Positions 55,746-64,000 of a stretch of 64,000 nt of DNA are shown here, piece by piece (within the stretch, counting starts at the first letter, position 1; every line of letters starts with the position of its first letter). The DNA is from Boesenbergia rotunda (lineage: Eukaryota > Streptophyta > Magnoliopsida > Zingiberales > Zingiberaceae), in assembly GCA_024364735.1 (NCBI GenBank), contig JAGFNQ010000289.1, forward strand, positions 850,927-914,926. Direction: 5' to 3'. Both the position numbers and the translations under genes were made by a program. Under the pieces are notes generated by a model that was given only the letters and a program-made list of their open reading frames with translations, had not been told where the DNA came from and ran no database searches.

Positions 55746-55955
55746 TGCCCAGCCTCTCAACTCACTTACATTTACTCCGAACACTCTCCTTCACGTGTGC
55801 CTTCAGGTATGCTCCCTTGGCTTGCCCCTTGAAGTCTTCTTCCTTTGGGTATCGTCTCTTGGATACACACACAAGCCTTCCCTTGGCTTGCCTCCATGCC
55901 ACCCTTCATGTGTGCCCTTGAAGTCCACTTCCCGTGTAAAATCCGACACGTTTAT

Positions 55956-56872
55956 TCCACTCTGGAAAATTTTTCGGAAAGTTCCTAGAATTTTTCCGGG
56001 CTCTGGGACGAAGTTTAAGGGGTTGATGGATAAGAATTCTAAACCCTAGGGGTGGTTTTGCAATTATACAGAAATTTATTGGACTAAACTGCAAAAAGAC
56101 CGGTATAAGTGGCTGATTAGGGCTCGGGCTCAATCGTTGTGTCTTCATCCCTGCCGAACGCAGCCGCCTCCTCCCCTTGTGCCCTAGCCGCAGCCGTCGA
56201 AGCTCGCAACCAGTGCCGACCTCCCTACCTTTCCTCTCCTCTCGCGAACCCTAGCCGCAGGCCGACGCCATCGTCGCCTCTTCGTCGGCTTCCATCTCTT
56301 TCGCGAACCAGACTACTCTCGGTCCCGATTCCAACCACCGAGCGCCCTTAGGTCGACGGCAGGGGAGGAAGCTAGGACACCGTCGACGGCTTCGATTAGG
56401 GTAAGCTTTCGATTTTCCTTTGGGTTCTAACATCAGATCTATGGAAGACTTGAGAGGGGATGGTGATGCCACTTGAATCCGAATTTAGGGGATTGCTCCA
56501 GTTCTTCCTTGTTGAGATTGAGTGCGCGATTCATCAAGAAGGGATCTGGGAATTTTGTACCATTGATTGGGTTGCTACCGGAGAAGAGGAAACCGAGCCG
56601 TGGACACCGCACGGGCTAGAGCGCGATAACTACTCAATCTCGGCGGATCTTCCATTGGGAGATAGAAGGTAAGCTTTAAGTTGATTCCGATTGTTCTTTG
56701 AGGGATTCTGATGATCCGATCGTGTACCCTTGCTTTGCATCATGGATTGTTAGGTGGATTCTGTTCTGTGCGATCGGGAGTTTTGGCTGTGGAGATCAGT
56801 TTGGGCTTAGGTAAGGGGATGCTCTTCTTTAATTGGTAGTTTTGTTTATTGCCCTGTGATGGAGTAGCTGTA
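55956..56872 (+). other. Unassigned segment, possibly an old gypsy LTR on the plus strand
   Basis: The left part has 'aatttttccgggctctggg' and 'actaaactgcaaaaagacc', phrases common in gypsy LTRs. It is followed by a possible TATA (GGTATAAGTGG, about 56101), a GC-rich stretch (56130-56400, CpG-rich), and 'ggtaagctt' at 56400 and 56670 that resemble splice donors. A 70-codon open frame (56460-56672) matches no family I recognise. It could equally be the 5' end of a host gene. K was inserted at its right end. Confidence 0.35.
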
Positions 56873-57774
56873 TGTAACGCCCGTGTTTTTTTTTTTTTTT
56901 TTTTTTTTTTTTTCAGAGTAGTGCGTTACTTATATTCTTCTTCCTATCCTTACTATTCCTACTTGGTCTAACTTATAGTACATGGCAGCGGAAACATCAT
57001 GACACAAGGAATAGTAGGTATATAAAACATTAACCTTTCTTAATATTCATGTCTTAACATATTCGACTAAGTGACCAGTCAAGTTATAACATGCTTTCTT
57101 ATTCATGATAATCTATCGACGGCCAAGTCACCATCACACACATCCAAGCCTCCTGCAGCTTCCCTTCTTTTAGTACGATCTGGGTTGATCTGTAACATAA
57201 GCAAACATCCTATAAGTATACACTTAGTAAGTCTCTTTCCTACTCGCTAAATCCGTACATCATAGCAAATCATACAACATAACATTCATGGCATATCATT
57301 CATATAGCTCATATCATGCAGGGTATCACATTCATACATATTAACATATAGCATAGCATGAATTTCTTAGGCATACATACTTATCTTGCATAGCATGGCA
57401 TGGACACAAACATAGTCATGAAATGAACATATCATCAGCATATAAATCTTCTTAACTTGAACTTTCTTAACATGACATTCTTAAGTGCATAATATGAATG
57501 AATGCATGAGTGGAATGCACAAGACATAAGGATGCTCTTTTGGAAAACTTAATACATAATACTTAAAAATACATTCTTGCTTGTGGGATCCCTGGCTTGT
57601 ACCCTTGTATTTGCGCGCATACCCTAGTAGGATGCGAGGTAGCTAATCCCGACCTACAGGGCCCTCTTGCTAGGCTTACTCTCGTTCAGCCTAGGGACAG
57701 CTGCGGTAGTCCGGAACCGTGGATCCCTTTCGGGATCCGGTACTTGCCATTCTTTAAAATAAAATACTTACATG

Positions 57775-57900
57775 CATTCTTTTCTTTCTTTCTTGATGAA
57801 TATTCTATAGACGTTCAGTCATTCTTCTTTTCTTTCCTTTCTTTCTTTCTTATTGAACGTACTATAGGTATTCACATATTCTTTCTTTCTTTCATAAAGA
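57775..57900. repeat. TTTC/CTTT microsatellites in LTR K
   Basis: Three short runs of TTTC (57779-57795, 57825-57851, 57879-57893) inside similar 'cataaagaatgca/gaatattctatag' contexts; the flanking block itself is repeated with a period of about 60 bp. Confidence 0.8.
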
Positions 57901-58192
57901 ATGCAGACATTTCATTTATTCATAATCATGAATCCATACATAATCTTTCCTACTTTCATAAGGAATGCATAGTATACAACATATATAGTATGGCATTCAT
58001 ACAACATGGAGATAAAGTTTATTCATTCATAAGCATGATTCCGTAACATGACTTTTCCTACTTTCATAAGGAATCCATAGCATACAACATATATAGCATA
58101 GCATTCATACAACATGGAGGTAAAACATACATAGCATGAGAAACCTTTCTTCATTTCTGTGGTTCATAACTTGTACTTACACCTGATCTGTA

Positions 58193-58545
58193 GCCCGATC
58201 GGTCTGGTGATCGATCAGGGCAACTACAGAAAGTTTCATCGACCTGTACACTCACCTGATCGGTCCCCAGACCGATCAAGGTGTAGTTTGATCGGTCTGT
58301 GATCGATCAGGGTATACATGGATGGGCACACTTCTGTTCTGTACGCTCCCCTGATCGGTCTCCAGACCGATCAGGGCATGGCCTGATCGGTCTCGGTGAC
58401 CGATCAGGGTGTAGCCTGATCGGTCTGGGAGACCGATCAGGGCATGGCCTGATCGGTCTCGGTGACCGATCAGGGTGTAGCCTGATCGGTCTGGGAGACC
58501 GATCAGGATGCCTCTGACCGATCAGGTACTCCCTGATCGGTCTGT
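58193..58545. repeat. GATCGGTC..GACCGATC palindrome cluster in LTR K
   Basis: Eight full copies of TGATCGGTC, a 4-6-bp centre, and GACCGATCA or a close variant, many directly joined by 'gggtgtagcc' or 'gggcatggcc'. Centres vary (ctgg, ctcggt, ctggga, ccccag) while arms are kept. Confidence 0.92.
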
Positions 58546-58882
58546 GTAGCCTAAATCGTAAAGCACAGTAACATTGTAACCTTTTCCATGAACACAGAAT
58601 ATTTACGAACAATCGTAAGAACATCTACGAACAGAACATTTACGAACACTCGTAACGATTATGTTACAGGCGAGGAGACTTACTTCTTACGCTTAAGTTC
58701 CAAGGAGTGTTCGGCTTTTGGAGAAGAAAGCTCTTCCTCTCGTTCTGCTCCTTCCTTCTTTCTTTCCTGACTTCTCAAAGAACTGGGTTCTTAGGGTTCT
58801 GAAGGAAACCCTAAGTTTTGGTGGAAGGGAATCGAAAGTCTCGTTCCTTGCCGAAAAAACTCCCTTCGTCACTTCTCCTATT

Positions 58883-58891
58883 CTTTTATAG
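58883..58891 (-). promoter_or_regulatory. TATA box of LTR K
   Basis: CTATAAAAG on the minus strand, followed downstream by a C/T-rich leader. The palindrome cluster lies about 340 bp downstream, inside the transcribed part. Confidence 0.6.
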
Positions 58892-59000
58892 CGAACGAAG
58901 AGGCATGCGTCTCTCCGTTGGTGACTCTTCATCTTCATGAGTCTCTTCCCCTAATTTCCCCTTAACTAGCATTTCCCTTCTCCTTTTCTCAGCACTCCCC

Positions 59001-59077
59001 TGCTGGGTGAATTGGTTACATGGGCATACTTAAGGTTTGGTTCTTCATGAGGTTCAAGGTTCGATCCTTGGCACCCC
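59001..59077 (+). other. tRNA-shaped module in LTR K
   Basis: 'gctgggtgaattggtta' then 'gaggttcaaggttcgatccttggcaccc': GTTCGATCC fits an RNA polymerase III B box, CAAGG/CCTTG can form a T-arm-like stem, and GGGTG near the start can pair with CACCC at the end. It is antisense to the element. No anticodon arm of proper length, so not a tRNA gene. Confidence 0.45.
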
Positions 59078-59323
59078 CTTTCTGCTTCATTTTCCTTTTT
59101 ATTTTATTTCTTTCCTTAAGCCCACATAACCAATGCCTGTCTAGGGATGCTCATATTCACACATTTCATTCATAATATCAAAATGATATTAAATCTCATT
59201 TTATTATATTTTATGAATATAATAGTACTTTTACATAAAGGTACTTCGTATTCTTTTATTTATAAATTTGGGCATGTTCCCCTTCTTACATTATCTTTCT
59301 TGAGGAAAATTCGGGGCGTTACA

Positions 59324-59336
59324 ATACACCCCCCTT
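59324..59336 (-). promoter_or_regulatory. Polypurine tract of element K
   Basis: AGGGGGGTGTAT on the minus strand abuts the 3' LTR. Confidence 0.75.
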
Positions 59337-60541
59337 CTGAGAAGTTCGTCCTCGAACTTAAAACATTTCAGGATATTTTGCTTTATGTCCTCTTCACGTT
59401 CCCAGGTAATTTCTTCAGATTGCTGACTTTGCCATAAGACTTTGACTAAGGGTACTTCCTTGTTCCTTAGTCTCCTGATGTCTCGATCCAGGATCCGAAT
59501 AGGTTTGCTTTCGTAACTTAGGTCCTCCCGGATTGGCACGGTGTGCGGCTCAATCACTTGGTCTGTACTAGTAATGCATTTCTTAAGCATCGATACGTGA
59601 AAAACGTTGTGGACGGCAGACATTTCCTGGGGTAGCTCAAGCTCATACGCCATCTTGCCCACTCTGTTCAAGATCTTGTATGGCCCTATGTATCGCGGAC
59701 TAAGCTTTCCTTTCTTCCCGAATCGCATTACTCCTTTCATAGGAGCGACTCGGAGAAATATTAAATCTCCAACATCAAACTCCAAGGGTCTACGCCTCTG
59801 ATCCGCATAGCTCTTCTGCCGGCTCTGGGCCGTCTCTATTCTTTGGCGGATACTCTGTATAGCTCGGGTGGTGTCGTTTATGAACTCCGTCTGGAGTCCC
59901 ATCTCCTTCCCTTCTCCACTCTCGTACCAGCAGATCGGAGACCTACACCTCCTTCCATATAATGCTTCATATGGTGCCATCCCGATAGTAGCCTGGTAGC
60001 TATTATTGTAAGCGAACTCTGCTAGGCACAGGTATCGGCTCCAGCTCCCCTTGAAATCCAGGGCACAAGCTCGTAGCATGTCCTCCAGTACTTGGTTTAC
60101 TCTTTCAGTTTGCCCATCAGTCTGAGGATGAAAGGCGGTACTGAAACGTAGCTTCGTGCCGAGAGCTTTATGAACATATTCCCAAAATTTCGATGTGAAG
60201 CGACCATCCCTATCTGAAATGATAGTTTTGGGAATGCCGTGCAATCTGATGATTTCCTTAGCATATAATTGGGCCAGTTGCTCAATCGAATATGTCATCT
60301 TGATTGCTAGAAAATGAGCTGACTTCGTCAATCTGTCGACGATAACCCATATAGCGTCGTATCCATTCGTAGTTCTGGGAAGACCTGAGATGAATCCATC
60401 GAAATGTCTTCCCATTTCCATTCTGGTATTTGGATTGGTTGCAGAACTCCTCCAGGCCTCTGATGTTCTGCTTTGACTTGCTGGCATACCAGGCAAGTAC
60501 TGACATGCTGGGCTACATTCCTCTTCATGCCGGACCACCAA
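59337..60541 (-). pseudogene. Integrase core and chromodomain-like tail of element K
   Basis: DDE core: the MDF block is split by the frameshift at about 60400, then SDRDGRFTSKFW and HPQTDGQTERVNQVLEDML. Next come FAYNNSYQATIGMAPYEALYGRRCRSP, the GPY/F-like block GKKGKLSPRYIGPYKI and a C-terminal tail EVPLVKVLWQSQQSEEITWERE resembling a reduced chromodomain. Such tails are thought to steer chromovirus integration to particular chromatin. Catalytic residues D, D and E are present. The frame continues a few dozen codons into the LTR; the true stop is probably near the LILK/KCFKFED region at about 59360. Confidence 0.92.
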
Positions 60542-61512
60542 AACTTCGTTTTCAGATCTCGGTACATCTTGGTGGATCCCGGATGCATAGAATAGGGGGT
60601 TCCGTGAGCTTCTTCCAAAATCTGCTTTCGCAGTTCCGGATCATTTGGGATACAGAGTCGTTCCTGAAGGTATAGTACCCCATTGTCGGTGATATGGAAA
60701 CCCTCACTTTTGCCTTCATGAATTCCTTGCTTAATCTTCTGAAGGCTGGGATCACCGTTTTGCTTCTCCAGTATGTCGTCGAATAATGCTGGCATAATTG
60801 CCAGGGCCGAAAGTCGTCCGGAAATGACCTCGATCCCGTAGCTCGAAATTTCCTTTGCCAATGGTCGGGACAGTACGGATAAGGACATCAAGGTAGCACT
60901 GGACTTTCTGCTGAGGGCATCAGCCACCTTGTTTGCCTTGCCCGGGTGGTAGAAGATCTCGCAATCATAATCCTTCACGAGTTCTAGCCATCGGCGTTGG
61001 CGCATATTAAGATCTTTCTGAGTGAAGAAATATTGCAAACTCTGGTGGTCTGTATAGATCTTACACTGTGCTCCATATAGATAGTGTCTCCATATTTTCA
61101 GAGCAAAGACCACGGCTGCCAATTCTAAGTCATGAGTGGGATAGTTCCTTTCATGTTCCTTTAGTTGCCTAGAGGCATAAGCAATAACTTTACCACTCTG
61201 CATTAGTACGGCTCCAAGTCCCAATTTGGAGGCATCGCTGTACATATCGAATCCCTTGTCTTCGTCTGGAAGAGTCAAGATTGGAGCACTTGTAAGTCTC
61301 CTTTTTAGCTCCAAGAAACTCTTTTCGCACTCTTCGGTCCATGCATATTTCTCGTCCTTCTTGGTGAGAACTGTCATTGGTGCGGCGATCCTAGAGAAGT
61401 CTTCTACGAATTTCCGGTAATATCCCGCTAATCCGAGAAAGCTTCTGACCTCGCTAGCATTCTTGGGTCTGCTCCAATTACTTACGGCCTCGATCTTCCT
61501 GGGGTCGACCAT
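60328..61512 (-). pseudogene. RNase H and integrase finger of element K
   Basis: Continues RT at VDPRKIEAVSNW with the thumb region FLGLAGYYRKFVEDFSRIA, then RNase H: FDMYSDASKLGLGAVL, HDLELAAVVFALKIWRHYLYG, TDHQSLQYFFTQKDLNMRQRRW and GKANKVADALSRK. The integrase H2C2 finger follows (EEAHGTPYSMHPGSTKM...CLVCQQVKAEHQ). Frameshifts at about 61600 (5' side) and about 60405 (3' side) separate it from RT and from the integrase core. All motifs look functional. Confidence 0.92.
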
Positions 61513-62114
61513 GACTCCATCCTTGGAAATAATATGACCAAGAAAGGATACTTGATCCAGCCAGAATTCACATTTGGAGAATTTGGCATACAGTTCTTTT
61601 CTCGAAGAATTTGTAGAACCGTCTTCAGATGCTCTGCATGCTCTTCTTGGCTTCTCGAGTAGATAAGGATATCGTCGATGAAGACGATCACAAACTTGTC
61701 GAGGAAAGCCGAGAATACCCGATTCATCAGGTCCATAAACATTGCGGGAGCATTGGTTACTCCGAAGGGCATAACGACGAACTCATAATGTCCGTATCTG
61801 GTTCGGAAAGCCGTCTTCGGAATATCATCTGACTTTACTTTCACTTGATGGTAGCCAGATCTGAGATCGATCTTTGAAAAGACAGTAGCTCCCTTCAGTT
61901 GGTCGAACAGGTCGTCGATCCTTGGAAGGGGATACCTGTTTTTGATTGTCACGTTGTTCAGCGCTCTGTAGTCTATACACAGGCGCATGGTGCCGTCTTT
62001 CTTCTTGACAAACAATACCGGAGCTCCCCATGGAGAGTGACTAGGGCGGATAAGTCCCTTGTCGAGTAGCTCCTGTAATTGTCCTTGCAGTTCTCTTAAT
62101 TCGGTCGGCGCCAT
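61482..62114 (-). pseudogene. Reverse transcriptase of element K
   Basis: MAPTELRELQGQLQELLDKGLIRPSHSPWGAPVLFVKKKDGTMRLCIDYRALN (fingers), then KIDLRSGYHQVKVK (first catalytic Asp), FVVMPFGVTNAPAMFMDLMNRVF and FVIVFIDDILIYS (second and third Asp), as in other gypsy RTs. The frame is lost at about 61605, where 'gttcttttctcg' appears to lack bases compared with L (KELYAKFSKCEFWL). It joins the upstream protease linker only through another frameshift near 62115. Confidence 0.92.
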
Positions 62115-62855
62115 CCCGGTAGGGTGCCTTGGAGATCGGATTCGTGCCAGGAATCAGTTCGATCTCAAACTCAACCTCTCTGTCAGGGGCTAATCCTGGT
62201 AATTCCTCGGGAAATACCTCTGGATAATGGCATACTATTCTGACATCTTCTAGCTTTTGGTCTGTTGCTTGAACCGTGTTGACTACATGTGCTAGAAACC
62301 CAGTGTATCCCTTGTCCAACATCTTTTGTGCTTGGAGAGCCGATAAAAATTTTCTAGTTCTTTTTCTTGGCTCTCCGATAAATTCGAATATGGATTCTCC
62401 TTCGGTCTGGAAGACCACTTGCGTTTACGGCACTCGATGGAAGCACCGTACTTGCTGAGAAAGTCCATACCCAATATGACATCAAAGTCCTGCATGTTAA
62501 GTACTATCAGGTCGCAATAGAGTTCTCTTTCTGCGATTCTGATTGGTACGGCATGCAGTTGGTGGGTGGATGCCATTGTTTCTCCCGAAGGCAGAGTTGT
62601 TAAGAAATTGTAGTCCAAGACTTGTAAAGGTATATCTATCTTCTTAGCATATATCATGGAAATATACGAATGCGTTGCTCCAGTATCAAATAAAACAGTA
62701 GCATGCTGACTGTGAATTATTATCTGACCTGTTACAACGGTGGAAGCATTGGCTGCATCTTCCTTTGTAAGAGAGAATACCCTGGCGTTCGGAGTAATAG
62801 GTGGGGCCTCCAAAAAGCCTTGATTTGGTTCAGAATTCTCTATTGCAGCTTGCAT
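62041..62855 (-). pseudogene. Protease and linker of element K
   Basis: Retropepsin: ATVLFDTGATHSYIS (catalytic DTG) and DFDVILGMDFLSKYGAS, readable from 62855 to about 62410. A frameshift at about 62415 (in the 'CRKRKW' region) moves the continuation to the frame 62418-62041: FEFIGEPRKRTRKFLSALQAQKML and CHYPEVFPEELPGLAPDREVEFEIELIPGTNPISKAPYR. L keeps only the second half of this region. Confidence 0.9.
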
Positions 62856-62924
62856 ATGGTGCAGCTGTGCAAGAGCCTTTTGATACTGTATCTGCTGCTG
62901 AACAGGTGTCGGTGCTTGGATAGG

Positions 62925-63901
62925 CAGTTGTAGAACTTATGTCCCACTTGTCCGCATGTGAAGCACTTGTTAGTACCCACGCGGCACTCTCCAGGATGCC
63001 TATTTCCACACTTTGCGACGGGTTATTCCTGGGCTTCTTATTTGCTGGGCTGCTTGTCGAATCGTTCCACTTCCTTGTGCTCGCATGCTGGGGCTGCTGC
63101 CCTCCTGATGGAAGCCTGGTTCTTGTTCTCAGCTGATGTTTTCCTCTGCTGGTTGATGTTGTTCAGGTAATGCTCAGTGATCAAGGCACTGCTGACCAGC
63201 TCTTCGGCAGTCTGGGGTCTGTTAATTCCGCCGGCTACGTTCAGAGCTATTTCTGGCGTAACATCTTCAGCATAAGACGGACCTTTTCCCTTTCCGTCTT
63301 GACTAATTCCGGACATAGGCGAGCTAATCGGTTGAACCTTTTGACTGCTTCGCTGACAGATAAGTTGCCTTGACGAAATTCGTGAATTCGTCATAGTGCT
63401 TATTGGTGACTGCAGGTGGAAGAACTCCTCGAAGAATTCCGTCTCGAAGTCTGTCCACTTCATCAGGTTCACGGGCCTCTTAGCCTTGACCCTCTCCCAC
63501 CACATTCTGGCATCACCAGAGAGGCAGAATGACGCACACTTTATTTCTCATGCTCCGGCCAATCAAGCAGTTCCATCGTACTCTCCAGAGTCTTAACCAG
63601 GCCTGTGCATCCCAGGGCTCACAATTTCCGGAGAAGGATTCTGGTTTCAACCTCTGCCACTGAATTAGGTAGGCTTCCGGTCGCATTCCGGTGACAGGGC
63701 CTGTCAGGGGTGCTGAAGTAGCTGGGGGTGCTACAGGTATCACCGTCGGGTTAGGTGATGGAGGGGTATAGTCCTCTGTTGGGCCATCAGAGTGTTGATG
63801 GTCTGTTGTTGTTCAGTGACCTGTCGCTGGAGCTCTGCGACTAGGTGCGTCAGGTCAGGCTGGGGTGCAGTTTCATTAGCTCTGGTGTTTCTTCTAGCCA
63901 T
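62925..63901 (-). pseudogene. Gag of element K
   Basis: The start codon is chosen at 63901: an MARRNTR... start followed by a Gln-rich probable coiled coil, the usual N-terminus for this group. Then come YLIQWQRLKPESFSGNCEPWDAQAWL (63513-63743) and the retrotransposon-gag domain (63038-63505, WERVKAKRPVNLMKWTDFETEFFEEFFH). Near 62930-63015 lies the double-Cys zinc region CGNRHPGECRVGTNKCFTCGQVGHKFYNC. At least three frame changes or stops (about 63745, 63508 and 63400) break it. The chain order matches the L gag fragment. Confidence 0.85.
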
Positions 63902-64000
63902 GTTATCTTCACAAAGTAAACCATAGCTAGCATTAGATCATCTATTATTTCTTTCATATCATTATCATGTATTGTATTCATATATTACAAGGTATTTCTT
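63902..64000 (-). other. Leader of element K (partial)
   Basis: A+T-rich, no gene visible. Expected to be the untranslated leader between PBS and gag of K; the PBS and 5' LTR lie beyond the window. Confidence 0.5.

Larger units (their letters stand above)
51190..55955 (-). repeat. LTR I: Sirevirus-like LTR split by solo LTR J
   Basis: 51190-51371 and 55402 to about 55955. The left end 'tgatagattgagtgcg...aaaggggggg' is the complement of the C-run LTR end seen in A, D, F and H. After J it continues with a minus-strand TTATTTAAAG TATA box (55571-55580), a CAGTCGACTG cluster (55625-55745) and 'ccttgaagtc' repeats (about 55800-55930) that resemble the outer array of the other LTRs. The right boundary is uncertain; no terminal CA with a TSD was found. 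Confidence 0.6.
56873..59323 (-). repeat. 3' LTR of element K
   Basis: 2,451 bp, TGTAACGCCCG...GGGGCGTTACA. It contains a 27-base T run at the left end (56888-56914), TTTC microsatellites (57775-57900), a palindrome cluster (58193-58545), a TATA box (58883-58891 minus) and a tRNA-shaped module (59001-59077). Its internal module order matches J and L. Confidence 0.92.
56873..64000 (-). mobile_element. Element K: gypsy (chromovirus-like) retrotransposon, 5' end outside window
   Basis: 3' LTR 56873-59323, PPT, then on the minus strand integrase, RNase H, RT, protease and gag up to the gag start at 63901, with leader continuing past 64000. Ty3/gypsy order, with a chromodomain-like integrase tail as in L. 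Damage is limited to about four or five single-base frameshifts with otherwise conserved motifs, so it is the youngest-looking pol here. Those indels could also be base-calling errors. Confidence 0.92.

Noticed and set aside
55795..55930. TSD and right terminus for LTR I
   Set aside because: A 'ttcag' at about 55808 matches the left flank of I, but it is not preceded by a terminal CA and lies inside repeats, so I do not accept it as the boundary.
56460..56672. Host protein gene
   Set aside because: A single 70-codon frame without a recognisable domain, next to LTR-like sequence; not enough to call a gene.
58193..58545. Coding potential of palindrome cluster in LTR K (SPRPIR / GLGDRSG frames on both strands)
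   Set aside because: Both strands are open only because the unit is palindromic; no conservation as protein.
59001..59077. True tRNA gene
   Set aside because: No full cloverleaf: the anticodon arm is the wrong length and the T-loop is one base short; it recurs inside gypsy LTRs.

Overview
This is plant nuclear DNA, and almost everything I can identify in it is LTR retrotransposon sequence, nested and partly scrambled. The copia/Sirevirus and chromovirus-type gypsy families, initiator-Met-tRNA primer sites, 5-bp target duplications, solo LTRs and a plastid ycf2 fragment all point to a flowering plant with a large, repeat-rich genome. A monocot is plausible, but I cannot name the species. I found no convincing ordinary host protein gene and no intact rRNA or tRNA gene.

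Layout. 1-421 plus 9867-10587 is one LTR of an old minus-strand copia element (B; decayed body 10588-14612). It is split by a full-length minus-strand Sirevirus (A, 422-9866, TSD AAGAT). A second Sirevirus-type element (C, minus, 14613-25620) sits in B's leader. C has no recognisable pol and is interrupted by a 5'-truncated gypsy element (L, 18090 to about 24131). 25621-27229 holds rearranged B-type LTR pieces.

27230-36468 is a third Sirevirus derivative (D, plus). Its gag is split by a 2.2-kb solo LTR (S1, TSD CAGTG). It lacks pol, carries a plastid ycf2 fragment, and its 3' LTR is split by a C-family solo LTR (TSD AAGAC). 36469-39172 is a truncated B-family copy (B', minus), joined head-on to plus-strand B-family sequence (RNase H end, then element G, 39377-49891). 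G contains a second solo LTR of the S family (S2, TSD GTATA) and the 3' half of another Sirevirus-like element (F).

An inverted G leader, two truncated Sirevirus-type LTRs (H, I) and a 4.0-kb gypsy solo LTR (J, TSD GTTGC, with internal tandem repeats) follow. After an unassigned GC-rich stretch (55956-56872), a young-looking gypsy element (K, minus) runs from its 3' LTR through pol and gag off the right edge.

How it fits together. Gag proteins form particles, protease matures them, RT-RNase H primes from tRNA-iMet and integrase inserts the copy. In this window every pol copy is broken, so present mobility would depend on other copies.

The most unusual signal is in the LTRs. The Sirevirus-type families carry, near the U3 start, arrays of about 26-bp units that are each self-complementary, with arms that change together. 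Next to the TATA box they carry clusters of short perfect or near-perfect palindromes. Two of the three palindrome types also occur in the unrelated gypsy LTRs.
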